A DNA stretch of 42,247 nt from Rubritalea marina DSM 17716 (GTDB lineage: Bacteria; Verrucomicrobiota; Verrucomicrobiia; Verrucomicrobiales; Akkermansiaceae). Positions 33,904-42,108 of this stretch are shown one piece after another. The stretch spans positions 1 through 42,247 of the forward strand of contig NZ_KB899268.1 in assembly GCF_000378105.1 (NCBI RefSeq). The letters run 5' to 3'. The notes under the pieces are model-generated. The model did no database searches. It saw nothing but the letters and a program-made list of their open reading frames with translations, and was not told where the DNA came from. The translations under genes and the position numbers were made by a program. Positions within the stretch are counted from its first letter, which is position 1. The number at the start of each line of letters is the position of its first letter.

Positions 33904-35559
33904 TTAGTTGACACGTGGGAGGGTGAGCTCAGCAGTTTCGTTGAGCTCGATCAACCATGCGTTGAATGCAATGTATTTGAGTTGTGTGGCATTGCGTTCG
34001 AGGAGTTGGGATTCCTTGAGTGCTTCATCGCCGGTGAGCTGGAGACTGCGATCTGCTACAAATACGATTTGTGCGCTATCGCTAGCTTCTACGAGCGTTG
34101 CGGCGATTTCATTTGCCGTGGTGACTTGAGCGATGCGGAAGAGTCCGGGATTGGCTTGTTGTGCTGATTCTTGTGTGAGTGGTGCTTGAAGCTGAGCTTC
34201 GAGGCCTTCAGCGGCAACGGCGTCGGCAAAGCTTTTACCGGCTCCGAGTGCTTCGACGAGCTTGCTGCGCTTGGCTTCTGCGTGGTCGAGCATTGCTTTG
34301 TTGGCGAGATCTTGGATGAGGTCTTCGCGAGCGAGTTCAGCTGCGTCATCGAAGGACTTGACGGCGGGCTTGATTTCCTCGTCGATGCGGATGGCGATGT
34401 TGCCGTCGCGCCCCACTTGGAAGAAGTCGATGTTGTAGATGAGTTCATCGCTGAATTTTTTGGCAAAGATTGATTCGATGATGCCAGCGCGGGCAGATGC
34501 GTCCTTGAGAGTGAGCTTGCTGAGTTCAGCAGGCGCGTTGTCGATGGCGAATGCTTCGGTGGTGGCGACTTGGAAGTCGGCGCCGCCATTTTCTTTGACG
34601 ATTGTGGCAGCTTGGTCGAAGGTCTGGCCTTCGGAGTCCTGCACGCTGTCGATGAAGTCTGAGAACATCTTGGTGAGCACCTTCGTGTGTTCTTTACGGT
34701 TTTTGGTCCACTCTGCGTGCTTGGTTTGGTACTCGAGTGTTTGCTTTGAGACTTCTTCTGGGCTCATCTCTGGGTTAGGACTCGGGCGCTTTGGCTCGTC
34801 TGCATCGGAGAGGTTGGTGAGGACGTAGCTGAGTTTGAGAAGGCGCTGGGTTTTGTAGCGATCCTTGTGAGTTTCCCAGTAGGCTTTGACTTCTTCTTCA
34901 CTAGGTTTGATTTCTTTAGCGAAGTCGAGGATCTTGAAGTCCACGGTGCTGGTTTGGATAGTCTGGCGTGCGAGTTGGTCCTCGGCGATGGCGACTTTTG
35001 GGTCGAGTTCGAGGCCGCCGGCTACGAGGTCGCGGACTTTGGTGAAGACGATGTATTCAGCGACGAGTTGCTCGAACTCGCGCTCTTTCATGCCGACGGC
35101 GCGGTCTAGAGTGTTGATGTATTCTGCGTAGGCTTTGGGGTCGAAGGTGCCGTCACGGCCTTGGAACATGTTGTCCTGGATGAATTGTTGGGCGACTTCA
35201 GGTGAGGAATAGAGACCTAGTTTTTCGCTAGCTTGTTGGAGCAACAGACGGTTGGTGACGAAGTTGAGGCGTTGTTGTTCTTCGCTGAGGGCGCTGCCGG
35301 AAAGCGAGCGAACAAATTCACTAAGTTTGAAGAAGTCGTTGAAGTTTTGCGACTGGCCGAAGAGTTGGGTTGCGGAGATGGCGTTGCCGCCGAGCTTGCT
35401 GTAGGCTAGTCGGTCGATGGCTTGGCCATTCACGGACATGAAGTTGGATCCAGCTCCACCACCAGAGCCACCAGGCTTCATGGTGAGAATGAGTCCTGCT
35501 GCGAGTAGGACGAGAACGACGACCATCAGGCCGGTGTATTTACGCATGTTTTCGATCAT
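33904..35559 (-). CDS. SurA/PpiD-like membrane-anchored chaperone
   Basis: The 551-residue protein has one N-terminal membrane helix (LMVVVLVLLAAGLILTM) and a large periplasmic part. The SurA_N-like domain follows (MSVNGQAIDRLAYSKL, then LLLQQASEKLGLYSSPEVAQQ). Long helices resemble PpiD-type folding factors, but no parvulin motif with its His and Cys residues is evident in the centre. It probably helps secreted or outer-membrane proteins fold. ATGs at 35559 and 35547 are possible starts. It lies 80 bases before the TPR gene. Confidence 0.8.
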   Translation of the reverse strand: MIENMRKYTGLMVVVLVLLAAGLILTMKPGGSGGGAGSNFMSVNGQAIDRLAYSKLGGNAISATQLFGQSQNFNDFFKLSEFVRSLSGSALSEEQQRLNFVTNRLLLQQASEKLGLYSSPEVAQQFIQDNMFQGRDGTFDPKAYAEYINTLDRAVGMKEREFEQLVAEYIVFTKVRDLVAGGLELDPKVAIAEDQLARQTIQTSTVDFKILDFAKEIKPSEEEVKAYWETHKDRYKTQRLLKLSYVLTNLSDADEPKRPSPNPEMSPEEVSKQTLEYQTKHAEWTKNRKEHTKVLTKMFSDFIDSVQDSEGQTFDQAATIVKENGGADFQVATTEAFAIDNAPAELSKLTLKDASARAGIIESIFAKKFSDELIYNIDFFQVGRDGNIAIRIDEEIKPAVKSFDDAAELAREDLIQDLANKAMLDHAEAKRSKLVEALGAGKSFADAVAAEGLEAQLQAPLTQESAQQANPGLFRIAQVTTANEIAATLVEASDSAQIVFVADRSLQLTGDEALKESQLLERNATQLKYIAFNAWLIELNETAELTLPRVN

Positions 35560-35712
35560 GATCTGTAGGCGTTGCTATCAGTTTTGGCCCGCATGGTGCG
35601 GGCTTGAAATGAGATTGATGAATCTTGTAGGTGCTGCAGCCCTAGTCATCAACTGTGAAATGTAGTTTTTATTGGCGATGTGGGGCTTCGCTGGAGGTGG
35701 TCGGTGGCTCGC

Positions 35713-36960
35713 TTAGGGAGCTTTGACGAGAAGGGCGGCGTAGGCGCCGTCGGTTTGGTGTGTGGCCGGGTGGATTGCTTGTTGTTGCTTGAGTTCGAAG
35801 TTCGGGTATGCCGCTAGGAATCTGGAGATTTGCTCTTGGTTTTCCTCGTGTTCGATCGAGCAGGTGGAGTAGACGATGCGGCCGCCTGGCTTGAGGCATT
35901 GGGCGGCGTTGCTGAGGATTTTGGATTGGATCTCGGCGACTTGTGTGATGTTTTCCGGGGTCATGCGCCAGCGAGCATCGATGCGTTTGCGCATCACGCC
36001 GGTGTTGGAGCATGGGACATCGAGAAGGATGGCGTCAAAGCGCTGGTGCCATTCTGAGGGTGGGGCTTGCGTCCAATCGAAGGCGGCGGTGCTTGAGATC
36101 TCGATGCCGAGGCGCTCAAGGTTGCGTTGCAGGCGAGGAAGGCGCTTTTCATTGGAGTCGGTGCAGAGGAGCTTGCCTGTGTTGCGCATGGCGGCGGCGA
36201 TTTGAGTCGCTTTCCCCCCTGGGGCGGCGCAGGCATCTAGCACGGTTTCTCCTGCGCTAGGGGCGAGGAGTTTGACTGAGTGGGTGGTGGCGGGGTCTTG
36301 GATGTAGATGAGGCCCTCTTCGATCCAGTCTCTGGGTGGGAGGCCTTTCTTGGTGATGTAGAATCCCGGGTGATCGGGCATGCTGACGGCGAGCTCGGAT
36401 GCGTCGAGTGTCTCTTGTGCCTCTGGCTTGAGGGGGTTGCTGCGGAAGCTGGTGAGTGAGGATTTCTGGTTCCAATCCAGAAGGGATGCGGTCATTTCAG
36501 CTCCCCATTGCGAGGTCCAGCGATTGACCAGCCAGTCTGGGTGTGAGAGGCGGACGGGTGCTGGGAGTGCTTCGACACTGTCGAGGAGGGGCTCGCGTTC
36601 GCGGATGGCGCGGCGCAGTACTGCATTGATCAGTCCGCGGATCCCTTTGCGTGCAGAATCCACGGTTTCATTGACTGCGGCGTGGTCTGGGAGGCCGAGG
36701 ATGTAGAGTTGTAGGAGGCCGACGCGGAGGTGGCAGCGCACTTGGAGGTCGATATCGCCATCGCGGAGTTGGGCGATCCAGTGGTCGAGCAGGCGTTGGT
36801 TGCGGATGCTGCCAATGACGAGGGCGTTGAGAAGATTGCGGTCTTCGCGGCTGAGCTTATGCTTGCGCGCAGCATGGTCGATGAGGGACTCAGCGTAGTG
36901 GTGGCCTGCGTGCCATTGTTCGAGGGCTTCGGCGGCGAGTCGTCGCGTGTTGGTGGTCAT
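35713..36960 (-). CDS. rsmB: 16S rRNA m5C methyltransferase RsmB
   Basis: RsmB methylates C967 of 16S rRNA using SAM. The start is the ATG at 36960; an upstream open frame reaches 37083 but does not resemble the family. The 415 residues show an N-terminal NusB-like domain (about 1-140: RRLAAEALEQWH, NLLNALVIGSIRNQRLLDHW) and a Rossmann methyltransferase domain. In the latter, DACAAPGGKATQIA binds SAM, and DVPCSNTGVMRKR and YSTCSIEHEEN hold the two catalytic cysteines. It is 41 bases after the HD gene. Confidence 0.92.
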   Translation of the reverse strand: MTTNTRRLAAEALEQWHAGHHYAESLIDHAARKHKLSREDRNLLNALVIGSIRNQRLLDHWIAQLRDGDIDLQVRCHLRVGLLQLYILGLPDHAAVNETVDSARKGIRGLINAVLRRAIREREPLLDSVEALPAPVRLSHPDWLVNRWTSQWGAEMTASLLDWNQKSSLTSFRSNPLKPEAQETLDASELAVSMPDHPGFYITKKGLPPRDWIEEGLIYIQDPATTHSVKLLAPSAGETVLDACAAPGGKATQIAAAMRNTGKLLCTDSNEKRLPRLQRNLERLGIEISSTAAFDWTQAPPSEWHQRFDAILLDVPCSNTGVMRKRIDARWRMTPENITQVAEIQSKILSNAAQCLKPGGRIVYSTCSIEHEENQEQISRFLAAYPNFELKQQQAIHPATHQTDGAYAALLVKAP

Positions 36961-37001
36961 CTGCAAGTGTTTCGTGGGTGTGGTGTGTGGGCGGTGGATG
37001 C

Positions 37002-37661
37002 TTAGGAGTTTAGTTCGTGGTCCACCGCTTGCTTGAGCTCGTTGATTTCCCATGCAAGGTTGCTGGGGACTTGAGTTTGCCAAAGCTTTTTCGCGTGATC
37101 GGTGTGGAAGATTGATTCGCGGTTGAGGAAGTTTTCGAGGATTTTACTGCGTTTTGGGGCGAAGTTTTCTATTGGCACCCATGCGTATTCTTGGCGGATT
37201 GCGCGGGCGTAGCGTTGGTATTGCTCAGTGGGTGCGCCGAGGATCGAGAGGTCGATGTCGCAGAGGATTTCCTCGCAGCGCATGCCTTCGGTGTCTCGGT
37301 GGCGGGTGGAGAGGATGAGTGCCATGGTTTCGGTGCAAAGTGGGTGGTCTTTGATGAAGTGGCTGAGGAGGGCGGCGCTGGCCTCTTCGTTGTCGGCGCG
37401 GCGGCTATCGTAGATGATGTCGTGAAACCAGAGTGCGAGTTCGATGTACTGGGCGGCTTCTTGTTCGGGCTTGTTCGGCCAGGCGTCCCATTTCTCTAGG
37501 CAATCGTGGATGTAGTGGAGGTTGTGGTATGCGCGTTCTTCCTCAGAGTAGAGGGTGGCAATGGCATCCCAGATAGCTTCTGGCTGCGGCAACTGGCAGC
37601 GCTGGGCAAATTCTTGCCAGCGCAATTGCAGTGCTACGGTGATGTATTCTTTGGATACCAA
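37002..37661 (-). CDS. HD-domain metal-dependent phosphohydrolase-like protein
   Basis: The 219-residue protein has HD-fold marks: YHNLHYIHDCL near 45-55, ALWFHDIIYD near 76-85 and LCDIDLSILG near 134-143, where His and Asp can bind metal. It belongs with uncharacterised HD proteins of about 200 residues. The substrate is not known. The only in-frame start is TTG at 37661, which is unusual for its neighbours, and no good ribosome binding site is visible, so the start is unsure. It follows thiS by 39 bases. Confidence 0.78.
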   Translation of the reverse strand: MVSKEYITVALQLRWQEFAQRCQLPQPEAIWDAIATLYSEEERAYHNLHYIHDCLEKWDAWPNKPEQEAAQYIELALWFHDIIYDSRRADNEEASAALLSHFIKDHPLCTETMALILSTRHRDTEGMRCEEILCDIDLSILGAPTEQYQRYARAIRQEYAWVPIENFAPKRSKILENFLNRESIFHTDHAKKLWQTQVPSNLAWEINELKQAVDHELNS

Positions 37662-37700
37662 ATTCTTGTTCTTTGTGTGAAACCGAGCTCTGGTTGATTG

Positions 37701-37907
37701 CTAGCCCCCTGCAGCGATGGTGATCACTTCGATGGAGTCGCCTGGCTTGAGCGAGACGGTGTCGTAGTCACGCGGGAAGAGCGCAGATTGATTGCGTTCT
37801 ACTACAACAGGTTTTCCTTCGAGACCAAGATCTTTAAGTAATCCTGTCACAGTTTTCTGGGTGGGCAGCGGGTGTGCTGTGCCGTTGACTTGGAGTGAAT
37901 CGCTCAT
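37701..37907 (-). CDS. thiS: Thiamine biosynthesis sulfur carrier ThiS
   Basis: ThiS carries sulfur as a C-terminal thiocarboxylate for the thiazole ring of thiamine. The 68 residues are of family length and have the ubiquitin-like fold pattern. The ending EVITIAAGG carries the required Gly-Gly. VVVERNQSALFPRDYDT and LKPGDSIEVI are typical. It lies 30 bases after thiH. No thiG is between or near them. Confidence 0.93.
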   Translation of the reverse strand: MSDSLQVNGTAHPLPTQKTVTGLLKDLGLEGKPVVVERNQSALFPRDYDTVSLKPGDSIEVITIAAGG

Positions 37908-37937
37908 GGCTCGTGCGGGTGCGTGAATAGAGGCTAT

Positions 37938-39071
37938 CTAGGTGTTGAGAATGGCTTCATCCCAGTCTTTCCAGACGGCTTCGTAGCCTTTATTTTGGAG
38001 CAATTGGGCGATTTCTGCGGCGCTGCGTTTGTCGTCGATGGTGAATTGCTCGGTTGCCTTTTGGCATGGTTTGCGTTCATCGATTTCGACGCGGCGGCCC
38101 TTGACGGTGAGGTGGAGGTCATCGTGGCCGGCGCCGGTGTAGCCGCCTGGCTCGGTCTGGGATCCTGCGGACATGTGGGTGACGCCGAGTGGGATCATGG
38201 CGTTGCGCATGGCAGCGGGCTCGCGTGTGGAGAGGACGATATTGACGTGGGGGAAGCAGATGCGGAAGGCGGTGGTGAGCTGGACGAATGAGCGATCATC
38301 GAGGAAGAGCTCTGGGTCTGGGCTGTATTGGTAGTTGCCTGCGTAAGGGCGCATGCGCGGGAAGGCGACGCTGAAGCTGGCTTTCCAGCAATGCTTGTAG
38401 AGGTATTCGAGGTGGGCGGCGAGGGCGAGGGCTTCCTTGCGCCATGGGGCTAGTCCGAAGAGGGCGCCGATGCCAATGCGGCGGAAGCCTCCGGCGTAGG
38501 CGCGCTCGGGGCATTCGAGACGCCAGTCGAAGTTTTTCTTGGGTCCTGCGGTGTGGAGTGTTGCGTAGACTTCACGCTGGTAAGTTTCTTGGTAGACGAT
38601 GAGTCCTTCGCCTCCGTGTTCTACGATTTCAGCGTACTGGTGGTCCTCCATCGGGCCGACTTCGATGGCCACGGTGGGGATGAAGCTTTTGATGGCATCG
38701 ATGCATTGCTGGAGGTAGCCGTCGGAGACAAATTTTGGGTGCTCACCAGCGACGAGTAGGATATTGCGGAAGCCGAGCTTGTGGAGGTGTTGGGCTTCGG
38801 TGACGACCTGCTCGATGGTGAGGGTGGTGCGCAGGATGGGGTTGTCGCGAGAGAAGCCGCAATAGCTGCAATTGTTGATGCATTCATTGGACACGTAGAG
38901 CGGGGCAAACAGGCGCATGGTTTTGCCAAAGTTGCGCTGGGTGATTTGGCTAGCCTCTGCCGCCATCGCTTCGAGTTGCTCGTTGCTGGTGGGGGTGATG
39001 AGTCGCTCAAACTTGCGCAGCAAGGCTGAGCGATGGGTGTCGAGTTGGTTGAATGTGTCTACGAATGACAA
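37938..39071 (-). CDS. thiH: 2-iminoacetate synthase ThiH
   Basis: ThiH is a radical-SAM enzyme that splits tyrosine to give dehydroglycine for thiazole synthesis in anaerobic-type thiamine pathways. The 377-residue protein has the cluster motif CxxxCxxC at C64, C68 and C71 (SNECINNCSYCGF). It then has EGGEGLIVYQE-like EHGGEGLIVYQETY, and RIGIGALFGLAPWR and SAGSQTEPGG, all typical. It is followed by thiS. The partner ThiG is not in this cluster. Confidence 0.93.
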   Translation of the reverse strand: MSFVDTFNQLDTHRSALLRKFERLITPTSNEQLEAMAAEASQITQRNFGKTMRLFAPLYVSNECINNCSYCGFSRDNPILRTTLTIEQVVTEAQHLHKLGFRNILLVAGEHPKFVSDGYLQQCIDAIKSFIPTVAIEVGPMEDHQYAEIVEHGGEGLIVYQETYQREVYATLHTAGPKKNFDWRLECPERAYAGGFRRIGIGALFGLAPWRKEALALAAHLEYLYKHCWKASFSVAFPRMRPYAGNYQYSPDPELFLDDRSFVQLTTAFRICFPHVNIVLSTREPAAMRNAMIPLGVTHMSAGSQTEPGGYTGAGHDDLHLTVKGRRVEIDERKPCQKATEQFTIDDKRSAAEIAQLLQNKGYEAVWKDWDEAILNT

Positions 39072-39159
39072 GGTGCGTGAAGTGTGGAATGTGGAGTGCC
39101 GGCTTGATGAAAGCTAGGGGGGGGAGTCGGGGCCTTGGGTTTTTTCTGCTGATGGAAGC

Positions 39160-40008
39160 CTAGGCTTCGATGATGCCTTCTTCGCTGGCCTGGGCGCGTA
39201 GGTCGAGGTATGACTGAATGCCCTCTGCTGGGTTGTTGGCTCGCATGAGGGATTCGCCGATGAGGAGTGCATTGGCCCCTGCGTTGAGCACGCGTTGGCC
39301 ATCAGAAGGGGTCTTGATGCCGGATTCTGATACGAGGAGGACTTCATCTGGTACCTCATCCACGAGCTGCTCTGTGGTCGCGAGGTCGGTGGTGAAGGTT
39401 TTCAAGTTGCGGTTGTTGATGCCGATAAGGTCGGCACCGAGGTCGAGCGCGCGTTCCATTTCAGGAAGGTTGTGTACTTCTACTAGAACATCGAGCTGGA
39501 AGGTGCGGGCGATGTCGTAGAGCTTTTTCAATTCTTCATCGGTGAGTCCCGCAACGATGAGGAGGATGGCGTCGGCGCCGGAAACCACGGCTTCATAGAT
39601 CTGCACTTCGTGTACCATGAAGTCTTTGCGGAGGCAGGGGATTGGGGACTCCTGAGCGATGCGTGCGAGGTAGCTGAGGTGGCCTTGGAAGTAATTCTCA
39701 TCGGTGAGGATGGACATGCAGTTGGCACCCCCATCGATGTACATGCGCGCCTGGCGAATGGGATCAAAATTGGGGTCGATCACGCCCGCTGACGGCGATG
39801 CTTTTTTGACTTCTGCAATGATGCTGAGCTGGTCTGGCCCTAGATCAAGTGCGCTGCGGAACCCGCGGAACTCATTGCGCTCCAAGGCGGCTGCCTTGAG
39901 CTTTGACATGCGCGGGATCACGGACTCGATCTCAGTCCGCTTGTAGTTCATGATTTCAGTCAATTTGTCCACGGGCGAGAATGTGGCAGGTGTCGAGGTC
40001 GAGGTCAA
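39160..40008 (-). CDS. trpC: Indole-3-glycerol phosphate synthase
   Basis: TrpC closes the indole ring in tryptophan synthesis. The protein is a TIM barrel with the family blocks IAEVKKASPSAGVI, NCMSILTDENYFQG, PCLRKDFMVHEVQIYEA, GADAILLIVAGL, LVEVHNLPEME, IGINNRNLKTF and VSESGIKT. The 282-residue frame starts at TTG at 40008. The GTG at 39972 gives MDKLTEIMNYKRTEIE, which resembles the family opening, and may be the true start; the upper bound is given here. It lies apart from trpE and trpG, which are 18 kb away on the other strand. Confidence 0.92.
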   Translation of the reverse strand: MTSTSTPATFSPVDKLTEIMNYKRTEIESVIPRMSKLKAAALERNEFRGFRSALDLGPDQLSIIAEVKKASPSAGVIDPNFDPIRQARMYIDGGANCMSILTDENYFQGHLSYLARIAQESPIPCLRKDFMVHEVQIYEAVVSGADAILLIVAGLTDEELKKLYDIARTFQLDVLVEVHNLPEMERALDLGADLIGINNRNLKTFTTDLATTEQLVDEVPDEVLLVSESGIKTPSDGQRVLNAGANALLIGESLMRANNPAEGIQSYLDLRAQASEEGIIEA

Positions 40009-40071
40009 TCGGGATCATGCGGCATTCTTCCGTGAATTAGCGACTTCTTACACCTTCATTGTTGATGGGTA

Positions 40072-40109
40072 CAAAAAAAGCGACGCTCCCGATGGGGTGC
40101 GTCGCTTTT
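40072..40109 (-). terminator. Terminator of rpmB
   Basis: The stem aaaagcgacgc (40076-40086) pairs with gcgtcgctttt (40099-40109), and on the minus strand a T run follows. It lies 24 bases after the rpmB stop and separates rpmB from trpC. Confidence 0.92.
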
Positions 40110-40133
40110 AAAAACTTAAACTCGAAGCTAGGC

Positions 40134-40397
40134 CTAGATGATGCCTGCTTTTTTGAGTGTTGCGTATGCGCCGTTCTTGTTGATGGTCTTGATCGCCTTT
40201 GCGCTAAGCTTAACGCGTACGTAGCGGTCGAGTTCAGGAACGAAAATACGCTTTGTCTGAAGGTTTGGTGATACTTTACGCTTCACGGTCTTGGTCACGT
40301 GACGACCGATACCGCCCTTTTTCTTAGCGAGACCGGAACGGTGGATCTTGCGACCTACGCGTACCTTGGATCCGCGGATGCTACATACTTTTGCCAT
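40134..40397 (-). CDS. rpmB: 50S ribosomal protein bL28
   Basis: This basic large-subunit protein of 87 residues begins MAKVCSIRGSKVRVGRKIH and ends with KAIKTINKNGAYATLKKAGII. The TKTVKRKVSPNLQTKRIFV block is typical of bL28. The frame is open further upstream to 40523, but homology starts at the ATG at 40397. It is a single gene with its own terminator. Confidence 0.95.
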   Translation of the reverse strand: MAKVCSIRGSKVRVGRKIHRSGLAKKKGGIGRHVTKTVKRKVSPNLQTKRIFVPELDRYVRVKLSAKAIKTINKNGAYATLKKAGII

Positions 40398-41078
40398 AAT
40401 TCTGAAAGATTGTTGTGGGCGCGGAGATAAACACCTACGGATGATCGGGTCAAGGAATTTATTGTGTAATTCTCGAATCCATTGCCAAGGGGGGCTAGGA
40501 GAGAGGTGCTCCCGCAGTTTCATGCCTCAAGTTTTACGTGTCAAGAGGATCAGAGGAAGGAACCATCTGGGTATTTGTGGGGCACTAGGCTCCATGGGTG
40601 TGTGTGCTGCCGGACGCGTGGGGGCCGCACAGACTAGATACCACGTGAACAGACGTGCGCAGCGCTGGTTTTGCCGACTGGTGGATGCGGGGGGGATCTA
40701 CCTACTCATGTCCTGCGGGGGTGGGAGCGGCTCTACTTTCGGAATCGAGTGGCACAAAACCCCGAGTTTTCACCGATGGTGCAGTGTTCCGTGTGTGGAG
40801 CAGCGTGATGGTAGCCTGAGTGTTCATGATGCAAGGGTTCCCAATCCCTCATCGGTGGGGGGGATGATCCTGGCTCGCTCCCAAGCCACTGCTGTGCCAG
40901 CTCATGCCACTCTCTGCCGTTAGCGGGTTACTCCACGAAATTGGCTTCTCTACCTGCTAGTTTGATGGATTGACCCAAGCAAAAGGCACTTGTTAAAATC
41001 AGCTCCGCTGTTAGACCTTGCGTAGCACTCCGACCGAACAAATGTTCGGCGGGTGTACATAACTGTTCACAGAATTAA
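40398..41078. other. Long intergenic stretch without recognised gene
   Basis: About 680 bases hold no gene I can support. A plus-strand frame is open to 40923, but it runs antisense through rpmB and its product (rich in Cys, Gly and Arg with no family pattern) does not look real. I looked for SRP RNA, RNase P RNA and tmRNA landmarks on both strands and saw none. GC-rich to about 40930, it then becomes AT-rich. It may contain a decayed gene or an unannotated RNA. Confidence 0.5.
41034..41049. promoter_or_regulatory. Palindrome resembling a LexA/DinR-type box
   Basis: The perfect inverted repeat ccgaaca-aa-tgttcgg includes CGAAC-N4-GTTCG, the pattern of a Firmicute LexA (DinR) box. It is centred about 37 bases before the ATG at 41079. 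It could be an operator or a hairpin in the leader. The match is by eye only and no regulator is known here. Confidence 0.3.
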
Positions 41079-41660
41079 ATGAAAGCAAGAGATGTAATCA
41101 TCGATATCCGTCACGAAATCCGACAGGCGCGAACTGACGGATCAAAGGAAACGTCTCTAGACAAACTTGAGCATTTGCTAGACATCCTCGATTCAGAGAT
41201 AAATGAAGATGAGCACAAAAAGGATGCCCATCAAATAAAGATGGAGCATTGGAGACACGTGACATCTACTAGCTTCGAAGAGCACTCAAAATATACGAAT
41301 CTCATTACTGTCATTGGTTATGGTGCGTTCTTAGCGGTCTGGACAAGCTTAAGAGAAGTTATCCCCCAACCATTGGCAATGTGGTCAGTATTTCTCATAA
41401 TCGCATCTGCACTTGTATACCTATTCGACGAAATCTTCTCACAGATGAAGAAAGCGAATGCACTGAAGTCCGATGCTAATCTATATTTGGGTGATGTGGA
41501 CGAATTCCTGAAAAGGAAAGAGGAGGTCGAAGAGACAAAAGAAGAGCATAACATCTCCCGAATATCGACGTGGCACTTTGTATTCTACTGGACCACACTT
41601 ACTGGATTACTATCAGCACTCCTCCTCTGTCTAGGGATCATCATAACAGCATTAAACTAA
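41079..41660 (+). CDS. Hypothetical membrane protein with coiled-coil ends
   Basis: No family is recognised. The 193-residue protein starts with a charged helical part of about 60 residues (DVIIDIRHEIRQARTDG, LDKLEHLLDILDSEINEDE). Two membrane helices follow at about 72-122. A charged linker (VDEFLKRKEEVEETKEEH) and a final membrane helix pair (WHFVFYWTTLTGLLSALLLCLGIIIT) close it. Its codons are visibly more A- and T-rich than the core genes, which suggests acquisition. The palindrome at 41034-41049 lies before it, and a second AT-rich membrane gene and an IS110 transposase follow. Confidence 0.65.
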   Translation: MKARDVIIDIRHEIRQARTDGSKETSLDKLEHLLDILDSEINEDEHKKDAHQIKMEHWRHVTSTSFEEHSKYTNLITVIGYGAFLAVWTSLREVIPQPLAMWSVFLIIASALVYLFDEIFSQMKKANALKSDANLYLGDVDEFLKRKEEVEETKEEHNISRISTWHFVFYWTTLTGLLSALLLCLGIIITALN

Positions 41661-41678
41661 AGCGTGAACCAGTCGATC

Positions 41679-41718
<40 letters not shown>

Positions 41719-41749
41719 ATCTCTACGTTAGCCTAAAAATACCAAACCA

Positions 41750-42046
41750 ATGAAATCATCCGTAGCAATTATATTCACACTTCTAATCCTTCAAATATTC
41801 ATTCAGTCAGATGACATAACGATCGTTTTTAGGAATCTCGCATCGATCATAACTAGTCATCTACTCCTATATATTGGAGGTTTAGCATACCTAATAGGAA
41901 TAACCACATCGTCTGAAAAAGGTGAGCAAACACAGCATGTCGCACTGTGTGTATTTTTTATGGGGTTATCACTAGAGCATTGGTCTGGAGCTTTCGCCTT
42001 AATTCTTTACCTGGCGACGAAATCCTATTTCACCAAACTTGGCTAA
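41750..42046 (+). CDS. Hypothetical small membrane protein
   Basis: No family is recognised. The 98-residue protein has three membrane helices: SVAIIFTLLILQIFI near the start, LLLYIGGLAYLIGITT in the middle, and the last one ending FALILYLATKSYF. It is AT-rich like its upstream neighbour, 89 bases away, and lies 62 bases before the IS110 transposase start. It may be part of the same acquired segment. Confidence 0.6.
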   Translation: MKSSVAIIFTLLILQIFIQSDDITIVFRNLASIITSHLLLYIGGLAYLIGITTSSEKGEQTQHVALCVFFMGLSLEHWSGAFALILYLATKSYFTKLG

Positions 42047-42057
42047 CAAGATAGAAT

Positions 42058-42103
42058 GAGAAGGTGAAGACGGTACATTGAACCGTTTTCTGCTATGCTT
42101 CTC
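42058..42103 (+). other. Nested hairpin directly before IS110 transposase
   Basis: An outer 6-bp helix gagaag (42058-42063) / cttctc (42098-42103) encloses an inner 9-bp helix gaagacggt (42066-42074) / accgttttc (42082-42090) with one G-T pair and a seven-base loop. The structure ends five bases before the ATG and may be part of the element's noncoding end. Confidence 0.5.
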
Positions 42104-42108
42104 ACCCT

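Noticed and set aside
39072-39159. Possible TPP riboswitch before thiH
   Set aside because: The short gap after trpC lacks the CTGAGA and ACCTGA-type core of the TPP riboswitch.
40348-40923. 191-residue plus-strand reading frame
   Set aside because: It is antisense to rpmB for its first part and its product has no domain or plausible composition.
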